The translations under genes and the position numbers were made by a program. Below the pieces are notes generated by a model, which did no database searches, was not told where the DNA came from, and was given only the letters and a program-made list of their open reading frames with translations. DNA of 64,000 bases from Sphingopyxis sp. OAS728 (GTDB lineage: Bacteria; Pseudomonadota; Alphaproteobacteria; Sphingomonadales; Sphingomonadaceae): contig NZ_JADBDT010000001.1 of NCBI RefSeq assembly GCF_014873485.1, forward strand, positions 806,001 through 870,000, written 5' to 3'. Below are positions 28,601 to 37,136 of this stretch, in pieces (positions within the stretch are counted from its first letter, which is position 1; the number at the start of each line of letters is the position of its first letter).

Positions 28601-30453
28601 GCCGAATAGTCGGCGCTGTCGAACCCCGCCCCGCCGATCAGCGTGTCGGCACCCGCGCCGCCAACGAGCAAATCGTCGCCGCCGCGGCCGTCGATCCGGT
28701 CATCGCCCGCGCCGCCGCCGAAGGCATCCGCCCCTTCGGTGCCGGAAAGACTGTCGGCGAAGCTCGAGCCCTCGACCGCCTCGATACCGATCAGATGGTC
28801 GCCCGCCGCCTCGCCGCCGCTTGCGCCGCCATCGGCCAGATCGACGACGACGCCCGCACCGCTGCTGCCATAGTCCACCCGGTCGAATCCCGCGCCGCCG
28901 TCGAGCAGGTCCGCGCCGGCACCGCCGTCGAGCAGGTCGTCGCCTAGCCCGCCCGAAAGCGCATCGTCGCCCGCTCCGCCGAACAGCCGGTTCGCGGCCT
29001 TGTCGCCCGCGAGCACGTCGGCGAAGGCCGAACCCTCGACATCCTCGAACCCGTCGAACAGGTCGCCCGCGGCATCGCCGCCGCTGGCGGTAAGCCGCAT
29101 CAGGTCGACGCGCACCGCGGCATCGCTGCCCGCGTAGCTGAGCATGTCGCGTCCCGCTCCGCCGACCAATATGTCCGCGCCCGCACCGCCGCTGAGCACA
29201 TCGTCGCCGGCGTTGCCGACCAGCATGTCTTTACCGGCACCGCCGATCAGCAAATCGGCGCCCGCGGTACCGCCGATCATATCGTCGCCCGCCGTCCCGG
29301 CCGCGACCACCACGCGCTGCCCTTCCAGCGTGAGCACGGATCCCGTGCCCTTCTTCCAGGTCAGCGTGCCCGTCCCGGTCGCGAGGCCATAGTCGCGCAC
29401 CGTCAGCGCGCCGTTCCTTTCGGCAAGGTTGAACAGGGTCGGCGAGCCGGGATCGGAAAAGAAGGCCCCGTCGATCGTCGCATTCGCACCCTCGGCCAGC
29501 CAGATATGCTCGCGATTGCCACCGGCCAACGGCGCCCCGGCATCGAGGCTGACGATGTTGCTCAATTGCGCGCCCGTGCCCCACAGACGGACATTACGGC
29601 CGTTGCCCGATACGATCGCGCCGTCGACCACGATATTGTCGCTCTTGAGGTCGAGCCCGCCATCGCTGTTGCCCGTGGCGATCACATTGCGCAACGTGAT
29701 GTCATAGGTACCGCGCTCGGTCGCGAAACCGTCGCCGTTGCGATAATCATTCACCGTATCGAGCGCGTTGCGCATGGCGACGCGGTCGATCGTCACATCG
29801 TGCGCGGTGCCGGTGATATGGACGCCGATCGCGAAATTATCGCCGTCCTGAAACTGGCTGTCGCCGCGCACATCCTCGATCAGCACATTGTTGCTGTCGT
29901 ACTGGACGCGGATCGCGCCCTTCGAATAGCCGTCGACTGCGACGTCGCGGATCGTCAGCCCGGAGATCGTCGCGCTGGCATTGGCGCCCGAGACCATATT
30001 GTCAAAGAAGCGCGAGACGTTCGCGGCATCGACATGCTCGATCGAGAGGTTGCGCACATCGGCGCCGACGCGAAAGGCCGTTCCGACATTCTCGAAAGCC
30101 AGATCGCTGAAGCGCAGATTGTCCGCGCCGCTCAGCAGCCGAAACACTTCCTCGCCCGACGGATTGGCCGGATCGAAGGGCTCGGACCGCGTCCCGGCGA
30201 TCGTCGCCGCCATCGCATTGCCCGCGCTGTCGACCCCGCGGATCGTCACCGGCGCGCTCGCCGTTCCGCCCCCGACGATCGCGAGCGCCCCCGTCGGCGC
30301 GGTATAAGCGCCCTGATCGGCGAGCAGCAGCACCTGCCCACCCGGCCCCGCCGCCGCAATCAGCTGGGGCAAGTCCTTCAGCGTCGCGGCGTTCGCCGCG
30401 CTCGAGCCGTCGCCCGAACCGCTGCCGGTCGGCGAGATGTAGAGGGTGGGCAT
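25642..30453 (-). CDS. Giant beta-helix/RTX protein, type I secretion substrate
   Basis: A paralogue (about 1603 aa) of the protein at 23450, sharing the MP(S/T)LYISPxGSG start, the beta-helix of about 375 residues and the FVFG C-terminus. From about residue 385 it is built of RTX nonapeptides. These include ten spaced copies of a module opening with (D/E/V)YSxS-xAAVxVDL and continuing SGGDAxGDRLxxIExxxGSAFADVLxGD, spread from residue 439 on. The ATG at 30453 is preferred over the ORF start at 30540 because it aligns with the paralogue and has GGAG upstream. It is divergent from the ABC exporter gene by 241 bp and tail to tail with the smaller paralogue. It is probably a surface adhesin or matrix protein. 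Confidence 0.88.
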   Translation of the reverse strand: MPTLYISPTGSGSGDGSSAANAATLKDLPQLIAAAGPGGQVLLLADQGAYTAPTGALAIVGGGTASAPVTIRGVDSAGNAMAATIAGTRSEPFDPANPSGEEVFRLLSGADNLRFSDLAFENVGTAFRVGADVRNLSIEHVDAANVSRFFDNMVSGANASATISGLTIRDVAVDGYSKGAIRVQYDSNNVLIEDVRGDSQFQDGDNFAIGVHITGTAHDVTIDRVAMRNALDTVNDYRNGDGFATERGTYDITLRNVIATGNSDGGLDLKSDNIVVDGAIVSGNGRNVRLWGTGAQLSNIVSLDAGAPLAGGNREHIWLAEGANATIDGAFFSDPGSPTLFNLAERNGALTVRDYGLATGTGTLTWKKGTGSVLTLEGQRVVVAAGTAGDDMIGGTAGADLLIGGAGKDMLVGNAGDDVLSGGAGADILVGGAGRDMLSYAGSDAAVRVDLMRLTASGGDAAGDLFDGFEDVEGSAFADVLAGDKAANRLFGGAGDDALSGGLGDDLLDGGAGADLLDGGAGFDRVDYGSSGAGVVVDLADGGASGGEAAGDHLIGIEAVEGSSFADSLSGTEGADAFGGGAGDDRIDGRGGDDLLVGGAGADTLIGGAGFDSADYSASGAAVTVDLALGTGSGGDAQGDRLEGIERLIGSAFGDVLTGDTFDNVLAGGAGADRLTGGAGIDTADYSASGAAVTAVLGGTGSGGNAAGDVLTEIENLVGSGFGDVLVGDGAANLLSGGAGDDRLVGNGGADRLDGGAGVDIADFSASASAVTADLAAGTASGGVTLVAIEGLIGSAFDDVLNGDAGENLLVGGAGADLIDGRDGHDAADYSGSAAAVQVDLALSVQGGTGDAAGDRLTSIEALVGSAFDDALAGVGADEALYGGAGADRLDGRGGDDLLQGGAGADVLIGGEGIDTVDYSANAGAVSINLQTGASSGGDAEGDRFDGVERFIGTAFADTLIGDGGDQIFVGGAGSDRLDGAGGFDTAVYSNSALGVKVNLATGAVSGGDAQGDSLSGIEAVVGSGFADTLTGDANANRLEGGAGNDILDGAAGADAMIGGTGDDSFVVDDAGDQVIETIGGGVDIVRTSLSSLTLADGVEDLSYTGSGGFTGTGNALDNSLYGKALDDALYGLDGDDKLVGGAGADLLDGGAGRDQVDYTKSAAITVNLVTNVNRGGEAEGDRLVDIETVTGSNYADSITGSDDALVGDILYGRGGDDLLFGGAGDDQLDGGSGNDVMRGGSGNDLYVVFEAGDQVIEAAGEGRDRIRTAATSYTLGANIEELVYTGTIGATMTGNALDNFIVGSGGEDRLSGGDGADVLRGGAGGDILDGGAGSDTVEYAGSLGGVLVNLRAQTATGGDAMGDRLISIENAQGSAFADVLLGSAGANVLSGGEGDDALSGDDGNDTLRGGAGADRLDGGKNEDMLAGEDGDDTLYGGSQTDRLYGGGANDVLVGDTEWVSSLAARDTLDGGDGDDVLIGDGMNMTATGIGGADTLIGGLGNDVLIGDAVTMAAGARGGADKLTGGGGSDRFVFARGSGADEITDFTRGGAEADRIDLSAFDLAYEALRFTTSSAGVTIQLGGTDTIFVRGVTALDQADFVFG
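26250..29140 (-). repeat. About ten tandem RTX/beta-roll modules in the giant protein
   Basis: In translation a unit of roughly 65-125 residues recurs about ten times. It starts with a YSxSxxAVxVDL strand, then SGGDAxGDRL, GSAFADVL and two to five GGAGxDxL nonapeptides. The last copies are more degenerate and are separated by VVDDAGDQVIE-type inserts. This is amplification within the coding sequence, not an intergenic repeat. Confidence 0.75.
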
Positions 30454-30694
30454 GGCAGGGCTCCCGTCATAAGCCTGAAAACATACCCCCCACTCGACCA
30501 GACAGCCCGCGACACCAGCCGGGTCAACCATATGCTGCACCTGCGAAAGCCGAGTTGCCCCTTTGCTCCGACGACTGGAGCGGGGGCGCCTTCGCTCTCC
30601 AGCCTTGGGCGGCTACCAAGATTCGTGCCGGACGGTTCATGTTGCCGCACCCCGCAGATTGTCCACGCCCCAAGAATCCGATCGGAGACGCACC

Positions 30695-32848
30695 GTGCAG
30701 CAGGATCTGTCCCTCGGGACGTCGGAGCCGCCCGCGGACACCGCGCTCGCCGCCTTCGCGCAGATCCTCGCGATGCACCGCATTCTCGCGGATCCGGTCG
30801 AACTGCGCCACAGCCTCGGCCATTCGGACCCCGTCACGTCATCCGACCTTGTGCGCCTGGCAAAGCGAATCGAAGGCGTCCGCGCGCGCGCCACGACCGC
30901 CGATTTCGAACGATTGCGGCGTCTCCCGATGCCGGTGATGGCCGGCGGCGCCGAGGGCTGGTTCGTGATCGGCCGCGTCGGCGAGGATGCCGTCGCGGTC
31001 CAGCGCCCCGGTGCCGAGATCGAGCGCTGGGAGCGTGCCGCGCTGGAGGCCCGCTGGTCGGGCGAACTGCTTCTCATTACCACCCGCGATACCGCGCAGG
31101 TCGCCGCGCCCGCCTTTGACATGACGTGGTTCGTTCCCCAGATCGTCAAATATCGGAAGCTGATCGGCGAGGTGCTGCTGATCACCCTCGCGCTCAATCT
31201 TCTCGGCCTCGCCGCGCCGCTCTTTTTCCAGAATGTCGTCGACAAGGTGCTGGCGCACAACAGCTTCGCCACGCTTCAGGTGCTCGCCATCGGGCTCGTG
31301 GCCGTCTCGCTCTGGGAAGTCGCCTTCGGCTGGCTGCGCACCCGGCTCTATTCGGAAACGAGCCAGAAACTGGACGTCGAGCTCGGCAGCCGCCTTTTCC
31401 GCCACCTGCTCCGCCTGCCGCTCGCCTATTTCGAGAACCGCCGCGTCGGCGACACCGTCACCCGGGTGCGCGAGCTGGAAACGGTGCGCGAATTCATGAC
31501 CAATGCCTCGCTCACGGTCCTGATCGATCCGCTGTTCACGATCGTCTTCATGATCGCGATGTGGCTCTATTCGCCTTTGCTCTTCGTCATCGTCGCGCTC
31601 ACCCTTCCCGCCTATGTGATCGTTTCGCTCGTCGTGACCGGCCCCCTGCGCCGCCGGCTCGACGAGAAATTCGCGCGCGGCGCCGCGAACAACGCGCTGC
31701 TCGTCGAGAGCGTTTCGGGCATGCAGACGCTCAAGGCAGCCGCGGTCGAGCCGCAATGGCAGGACCGCTGGGAACGCCAGCTCGCCGCATATAGCGCCGC
31801 CAGCCAGCGCGTGATCAACCTCGGCAATTCGGGCAGCCAGGCGGTCCAGCTCATCTCGAAGCTCAGCCTCGCCGCAATCTTGTTCTTCGGCGCGCAACAG
31901 GTGATCGCCGGCGCGCTGACGATCGGCGGACTCGTGGCGTTCAACATGTTCGCCCAGCGCGTGTCGGGCCCGGTCATCCGCATGGCGCAGCTCTGGCAGG
32001 ACTTTCAGCAGGTCCGCCTCTCGGTCGCGCGGATGGGCGACATCCTCAACACGGGCGCCGAGCCCGGCGTGGGATCGCGCACCGCCTTGCCCGCGCTGGC
32101 CGGTCATATCCGTTTCGAGAGCGTCCGCTTCCGCTATTCTGCCGAAGGCCCGTGGACGCTCGACGACATCGACATCGACCTGCCCGCCGGTGCGACGCTT
32201 GGGATCGCCGGCGCCTCGGGATCGGGCAAATCGACCCTCACCAAATTGCTCCAGCGCCTCTATCTGCCCGCAAGTGGCCGCGTGCTGATCGACGGCGTCG
32301 ACATCGCCCAGATCGACCCCGCCTGGCTGCGTCGCCAGATCGGGGTGGTTTTGCAGGAGAATATCCTGTTCAACCGCTCGATCCGCGACAATATCGCGCT
32401 CGCCGATCCTGTCACGCCGATCGAGCGGGTGATGACCGCCGCGCGCCTCGCCGGCGCGCATGATTTTATCCTCGAGCTGCCGCGGGGCTATGACACGATC
32501 GTCGAGGAACGCGGCGTCAACTTCTCCGGCGGGCAGCGGCAGCGGCTCGCCATCGCGCGCGCGCTGATCACCAATCCGCGCATCCTGATCCTCGACGAGG
32601 CCACCTCGGCGCTCGATGCCGAGAGCGAGGAGATCGTCCAGCGCAATTTGAAAGCGATTGCGGCGGGCCGCACCGTGCTGATCATCGCGCACCGCCTCTC
32701 GGCAATCCGCCAGTGCGACCGCATCCTGACGCTCGACAAGGGGCGCATCGTCGAAAGCGGCACGCATGACGAGCTGCTCCACCTCGGCGGCCGTTATGCC
32801 GCGCTCCATCAGCGCCAGATCGGCGTTCAGGCGGGGGCCGCGGCATGA
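30695..32848 (+). CDS. Type I secretion ABC transporter/permease (HlyB-like)
   Basis: Inner-membrane ATPase of a type I secretion system, 717 aa from a GTG at 30695 with GGAG seven bases upstream. Earlier in-frame starts lack a ribosome site. Residues 1 to about 125 form a C39-peptidase-like domain without the catalytic Cys (ILAMHRILADPVELRH), as in HlyB, so substrates are bound but not cleaved. Six helices follow, then a nucleotide-binding domain with Walker A GASGSGKST, signature FSGGQRQR, Walker B ILILDEATSALD and the H-loop IIAHRLS. It is coupled to the adaptor gene by ATGA. It most likely exports the two RTX proteins beside it. Confidence 0.95.
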   Translation: MQQDLSLGTSEPPADTALAAFAQILAMHRILADPVELRHSLGHSDPVTSSDLVRLAKRIEGVRARATTADFERLRRLPMPVMAGGAEGWFVIGRVGEDAVAVQRPGAEIERWERAALEARWSGELLLITTRDTAQVAAPAFDMTWFVPQIVKYRKLIGEVLLITLALNLLGLAAPLFFQNVVDKVLAHNSFATLQVLAIGLVAVSLWEVAFGWLRTRLYSETSQKLDVELGSRLFRHLLRLPLAYFENRRVGDTVTRVRELETVREFMTNASLTVLIDPLFTIVFMIAMWLYSPLLFVIVALTLPAYVIVSLVVTGPLRRRLDEKFARGAANNALLVESVSGMQTLKAAAVEPQWQDRWERQLAAYSAASQRVINLGNSGSQAVQLISKLSLAAILFFGAQQVIAGALTIGGLVAFNMFAQRVSGPVIRMAQLWQDFQQVRLSVARMGDILNTGAEPGVGSRTALPALAGHIRFESVRFRYSAEGPWTLDDIDIDLPAGATLGIAGASGSGKSTLTKLLQRLYLPASGRVLIDGVDIAQIDPAWLRRQIGVVLQENILFNRSIRDNIALADPVTPIERVMTAARLAGAHDFILELPRGYDTIVEERGVNFSGGQRQRLAIARALITNPRILILDEATSALDAESEEIVQRNLKAIAAGRTVLIIAHRLSAIRQCDRILTLDKGRIVESGTHDELLHLGGRYAALHQRQIGVQAGAAA

Positions 32849-34239
32849 ACGCGATCACCCGCCACTGGACCGCCGTTCGCGACGCGCTCGACAATGAGCG
32901 GGCACGGTCGCGCGGTGCGTTACGCGTCGAGGAGGCCGATTTCCTTCCCGCCGCGCTCGAAGTGGTCGAGCGCCCCGTGTCGCCGACCGCGCGGGTCACG
33001 GCCTGGGCGTTGCTAGGTCTGCTCGCGGTCACGCTGCTCTGGCTGGCGTTTGGACGCGTCGATGTTGTCGCCTCGGCACCGGGAAAGCTGGTGCCCGCCG
33101 ACGACGTCAAGCTGATCCAGCCCGGCGCGGGCGGGATCGTCCACGCCATATTGGTGCGCGACGGTCAGCGCGTCCGCGCCGGCCAGCCGCTGGTCGAACT
33201 CGATCCCACCGTCTCGGACGCCGACGCCGCGCAAGCGGGAATGGCGCTGGAGACGGCGATGCTCGACGCCGCGCGGCTCCGCGCCATCTTGTCCGCGCTC
33301 GACGGCGGGGGTCTCAGCTTCAATCCGCCCGCCGGAACCACGGCCGACGTTGCCGCCACCCAGCTCGCGCTCGCCCGCGCCCAGCTCGCCGAGATCAGGG
33401 CGGGTAGCCAGACGCGCGCCGCCGACACCCAATCCGCCCGCGCTGCGCGCGCCGAGGCGGAAATTCAGGCTGCCAAGCTCGATGAAACCCTCCCCTTGCT
33501 CGACGAGCAGATCGCCGCCAACGAGAAATTGCTCGAGAAGGGTTATGTTTCCAAGCTGCGTGTGATCGAGATGCGCCGCCAGCGTCTCGTCGCGGCGCGC
33601 GACCGCGACGCCGCGCTCGCCACCGCCCGCCAGGCACAGGCGCAGATCGCGGTGGCGGGCGGCAACTCGAGCCAGTCCATCGCCGAGGCGCGCGCCCGCA
33701 TCCTCGCCGACCTCGCAAAAGCCGAGAGCGACGCGCGGCTGCGTCAGGAAGAGCTGACCAAGGCGACGAAGCGCAGCAGTCTACAGCGCCTCGTCAGCCC
33801 CGTCGACGGCACCGTCACGCAGCTCGCCGTCCACACCGTCGGCGGCGTGGTCGAGGCAGCGAAGCCGATCATGATCATCGTGCCGACGCGCGGGAAGCTG
33901 GTCGCCGAAGTGACGATCGACAACAAGGATGTCGGCTTTGTCCGCGCGGGCCAGCCGGTCGCGCTCAAGGTCGAGGCCTTTCCCTTCACGCACTACGGCG
34001 CGGTGCCGGGAAGGCTCGAGCAGATCAGTTCGGACGCTGTTCAGGACGAAAAGCGCGGGCTCGTCTACACCGCGCGGGTGGCGCTCGATCGTGCGACGAT
34101 CCAGCGCGATGGCAGCGCGATCCCACTGACCCCGGGCATGGCGGTGACTGCCGACATCAGGACCGGCCGCCGTTCGCTCGCCTCCTATCTGCTGAGCCCG
34201 ATCGACGAGATGCGCACGACAGCCGCGCGGGAGCGCTAA
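32845..34239 (+). CDS. HlyD-family type I secretion periplasmic adaptor
   Basis: A 464-aa membrane-fusion protein. One transmembrane helix lies near residues 50-72 (AWALLGLLAVTLLWLAFG). A lipoyl/barrel start (VVASAPGKLVPADDVKLIQPGAGG) follows, then a long alpha-helical hairpin rich in A, E, R and Q (about residues 130-300). The returning barrel has LVSPVDGTVTQLAVHTVGGVV and LVAEVTIDNKDVGFVRAGQPV. It bridges the ABC protein and a TolC-type channel. No TolC gene is in the window. The start overlaps the ABC stop as ATGA. Confidence 0.95.
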   Translation: MNAITRHWTAVRDALDNERARSRGALRVEEADFLPAALEVVERPVSPTARVTAWALLGLLAVTLLWLAFGRVDVVASAPGKLVPADDVKLIQPGAGGIVHAILVRDGQRVRAGQPLVELDPTVSDADAAQAGMALETAMLDAARLRAILSALDGGGLSFNPPAGTTADVAATQLALARAQLAEIRAGSQTRAADTQSARAARAEAEIQAAKLDETLPLLDEQIAANEKLLEKGYVSKLRVIEMRRQRLVAARDRDAALATARQAQAQIAVAGGNSSQSIAEARARILADLAKAESDARLRQEELTKATKRSSLQRLVSPVDGTVTQLAVHTVGGVVEAAKPIMIIVPTRGKLVAEVTIDNKDVGFVRAGQPVALKVEAFPFTHYGAVPGRLEQISSDAVQDEKRGLVYTARVALDRATIQRDGSAIPLTPGMAVTADIRTGRRSLASYLLSPIDEMRTTAARER

Positions 34240-34275
34240 CTATCTCCCGCGCGGCCTTCGCAAGTTGAGGATGGA

Positions 34276-34449
34276 TCAGGGTAGCGTGCGGCGCCCGCCC
34301 CTGCCGAACAGAAAGCCGACAACGACGAGGATCACCGCCAAAACAAGCAGAATCTTGGCGAAGTCCGCCGAAAGTCCGGCAATGCCGCCAAAGCCGAGCA
34401 GCGCCGCGACAAGCGCGACGACCGCGAAAATGATGGCCCATCTGAACAT
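34276..34449 (-). CDS. DUF1328-type small membrane protein
   Basis: A 57-residue frame with an excellent ribosome site (AAGGAG, then ATATC before the ATG). It encodes two hydrophobic helices ([16 protein letters not shown] and [16 protein letters not shown]) and a basic tail (GRGGRRTLP). The size, the start MFRW and the GGIAG loop match the DUF1328/YtjA family, whose function is unknown. It lies between the type I secretion genes and the glycosidase operon and probably has its own promoter. Confidence 0.85.
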   Translation of the reverse strand: MFRWAIIFAVVALVAALLGFGGIAGLSADFAKILLVLAVILVVVGFLFGRGGRRTLP

Positions 34450-34585
34450 GATATTCTCCTTACCCGGCGCACGCCTCCTCTCGCTCCCGCGCGTAGTCGC
34501 GGAAGCGGCGGAGGCTCCGCCACATCATCCTGTCTGGATATGCGGTTAACGCCGTTTCAGGGTGAAAGTTCCTGCGATGGTCAGG

Positions 34586-34598
34586 CGCCGGGCCGGCG
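34586..34598 (-). terminator. Short GC hairpin after the GH3 gene
   Basis: CGCCGG/CCGGCG around a single base (effectively a 4-bp stem and a 5-base loop) lies 12 bp beyond the beta-glucosidase stop at 34611 and would end the long glycoside operon. There is no T-run, so the call is weak. Confidence 0.3.
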
Positions 34599-34610
34599 TC
34601 ACGCGCGCCA

Positions 34611-37136
34611 TCAATCGAAAACCTCGACCTCGCGGGCTTCACGGATATCGGCCGATGAAGATCCCACAAGAATGCGGTAGCGCCCTGATACGACCTTCCA
34701 CTGTCCCGCGGCAGCGTCAAACTGCGAAAATGCCCGCGGATCGAGCGTAACGGTGACGGTCCGGCGGGCTTTCGGCGCGAGTTCGACCTTTGCGAAACCG
34801 CGCAGCGCTATCGGTGGCTCGCCGGCGGCTGGCGCGACGGGCGCGACGTAGATCTGCACCACCTCCTTGCCGGCACGCTTGCCGTCGTTGCGCAGCGTCA
34901 GGCGTACGGGCACCGCATCGCCAGCCTTGATCCGCGCCGGCGCCGACAGGCCCGAAAATGTAAAGCTCGTGTAGCTGAGCCCATGGCCGAATGCGAAGAG
35001 CGGCTTGACGCCCTTCGCGACATAGCCGCGATACCCGACGAGCAGCCCTTCAGAATAAGGCGTCTTGGCGCCCTTGAGGTTGATAGCATCATCCTCGGTC
35101 CGGACCGGGAAAGTGACGGGCAGCTTGCCCGACGGGTTGACCTTGCCGGTAAGCACATTGGCGAGCGCCGCCGCGCCGCCCTCGCCCGGCAGCCACATAT
35201 CGACGATCGCAGGTGCCTTGTCGGACCAGGGCATCGTCATTGCGGCCCCCGCGTTGACGACGACCGCGGTCTTCGGATTGGCGGCAATGATCGCCTCGAC
35301 AAGCTTGTTCTGGTCGCCCGGTAGATCGAGCGACGCGCGGTCATAGCCTTCGCCTTCGGTCGTCGAGGAAGAACCCACGAATACCACTGCTGCATCGGCG
35401 CCGCGCGCCGCCGCAACCGCCGCTTCGAACGACGGCAGCGGTTCGCGGATGCCGAAGCTCAAATATTCATAAGGGGTCTGGCCGGTGACATAGTCGATGC
35501 GGATCGGATAGCTGCGCCCGGCTTCGAGCTGGACCGAGACCGTCCGGCGCGGGATCGGGAAGCCGAGCACGTCGCGGATATCGGGCTTCGACGCGCTTTC
35601 CTTGCTGAGCACGGTCTTGCCGTCGAGGGTGATCGTCGCATTGCCGGTGCCGCGCGTGCTGAATTCATAGGTCCCGCTCTTGTCGGGCCAGAACAGCCCT
35701 TCCCAGCGAAACGCCGCATAGCCGGTGACCTGCGGCCCTGCGATATTGCCGCTGATCCGCTTGAGGAAGCTCGTCGCGGTTTCGCGCTTGACCGGCTCGC
35801 CGCTCATATCGGCGTTGGCGTAATAGGTTGCCGCGAGGCCGGTGACGCTGCGGTCCTGCCCCGGACTGAACAGCTTGGGGTTCGCCCCCGGCGGCGTTTC
35901 TTCATTGTCGACGCCGCGGGCGTAATCGATCTTCACCCCCGGCAGCGCCGCCTTGAGCGCCGCGAGCGGTGTGCTCGTCTCGAACGGCACCACCGCCGAG
36001 CTCCCGCCGCCCTGGATGCGCACGACATCGGCGTTCGGACCGATCACCGCGAGCGACTTGATCGACGAGGGAAGCGGCAGGACGCCGCTGTTTTTGAGCA
36101 GGACGATCGCCTCCTCGGCGGCGCTTTGCGCGAGCGCGGCGTTACGCGGGGTTTGTTCGGCCACGGGGCGGGCGACGCCGCGTTCGATCGCACCGCTGCG
36201 CACGATCAACCGCACCATGCGGCGCGCATTGTCGTCGAGCTGCGCGGTCGTGACCTTGCCCTCGTCGACCGCTTTCCTGAGCTTCGGCCCGAAATGGTTC
36301 GGCGGTCCGGGCATTTCGAGGTCCATGCCGGCGTTGACGGTTGTGGCGGTCGAATGGACCGCACCCCAGTCGGACACGACAATGCCCTTATAGCCCCATT
36401 CGCCCTTGAGCAGGTCGGTGAGCAGCCAGCGATTCTCGGCCGCATGGGTACCGTTGATCTTGTTGTACGACGCCATCACCGACCAGGGATCGCCCTGTTT
36501 GATCACCGTCTCGAACGCCGGGAGATAGATTTCGCGCAGCGTCCGCGGATCGACGACCGAGTCGACGATGAAGCGATTGGTTTCCTGATTGTTCGCGGCG
36601 AAATGCTTGAGCGAGACGCCGATGCCCGCGCCCTGCGCACCCTTCACATAGCCGAGCCCGATCTGGCCCGCCAAATAGGGGTCTTCGGAATAGGTTTCGA
36701 AATTGCGGCCCCAGCGCGGGGTGCGCACGATATTGACCGTCGGAGCGAGCAGCACGTCCGCGCCGTGCGCGAGCGTTTCCTTGCCGATCGCCGCGCCGAC
36801 CTTTGCCGTGAGGTCGGGGTTCCAGGTCGCCGCCATCGCGACGCCGACCGGAAAGACCGTGGCGGGCTTGCCGTCGGGCGAGCGCACGCCGGTCGGCCCG
36901 TCGGTCATGCGGATCGAGGGGATACCGAGCCGCGGAATCGGGTTCAGCGTCATCGAGCTTTCGCCAGCGAGCAGCAGGATCTTCTCGTCGAGCGTCAGCC
37001 GCATCATCAGATCGTCGACGCGCGCCTCGAGCGGCGCCGATTTATCCTTGTAGACCATATCCTGCGCCTGTGCGCCGGACAGCGCCACCGTGGAGGACAG
37101 CAATGTTGCCGCCAGATAGGCTGCCCGGCTCTTCAT
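34611..37136 (-). CDS. GH3 beta-glucosidase with PA14 insert
   Basis: A secreted (periplasmic) exo-glycosidase, 841 aa, with signal peptide [24 protein letters not shown]. The GH3 N-terminal barrel contains the nucleophile Asp in GIVVSDWGAVHST and the KHFAANNQE substrate loop. The second GH3 domain holds VFVGSSSTTEGEGYDR with the likely acid/base Glu. A PA14 domain (ATYYANADMSGEP to GTYEFSTRGTGNATITLDGK) is inserted, and a fibronectin-III-like domain ends the chain. The ATG at 37136 overlaps the upstream stop as TGATG. A GTG one codon earlier is the alternative. As last gene of the rhamnoside operon it would remove the glucose left after rhamnose release, as in rutinosides. Confidence 0.93.
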   Translation of the reverse strand: MKSRAAYLAATLLSSTVALSGAQAQDMVYKDKSAPLEARVDDLMMRLTLDEKILLLAGESSMTLNPIPRLGIPSIRMTDGPTGVRSPDGKPATVFPVGVAMAATWNPDLTAKVGAAIGKETLAHGADVLLAPTVNIVRTPRWGRNFETYSEDPYLAGQIGLGYVKGAQGAGIGVSLKHFAANNQETNRFIVDSVVDPRTLREIYLPAFETVIKQGDPWSVMASYNKINGTHAAENRWLLTDLLKGEWGYKGIVVSDWGAVHSTATTVNAGMDLEMPGPPNHFGPKLRKAVDEGKVTTAQLDDNARRMVRLIVRSGAIERGVARPVAEQTPRNAALAQSAAEEAIVLLKNSGVLPLPSSIKSLAVIGPNADVVRIQGGGSSAVVPFETSTPLAALKAALPGVKIDYARGVDNEETPPGANPKLFSPGQDRSVTGLAATYYANADMSGEPVKRETATSFLKRISGNIAGPQVTGYAAFRWEGLFWPDKSGTYEFSTRGTGNATITLDGKTVLSKESASKPDIRDVLGFPIPRRTVSVQLEAGRSYPIRIDYVTGQTPYEYLSFGIREPLPSFEAAVAAARGADAAVVFVGSSSTTEGEGYDRASLDLPGDQNKLVEAIIAANPKTAVVVNAGAAMTMPWSDKAPAIVDMWLPGEGGAAALANVLTGKVNPSGKLPVTFPVRTEDDAINLKGAKTPYSEGLLVGYRGYVAKGVKPLFAFGHGLSYTSFTFSGLSAPARIKAGDAVPVRLTLRNDGKRAGKEVVQIYVAPVAPAAGEPPIALRGFAKVELAPKARRTVTVTLDPRAFSQFDAAAGQWKVVSGRYRILVGSSSADIREAREVEVFD

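Noticed and set aside
24880..29140. Regular short repeats suggesting a CRISPR array or satellite
   Set aside because: The periodicity is the GGxGxD nonapeptide code of RTX proteins, in frame through two long genes, with no conserved spacer-repeat pattern.
34240..34275. Terminator after the HlyD gene
   Set aside because: No clear stem-loop with a T-run is visible in this short gap.
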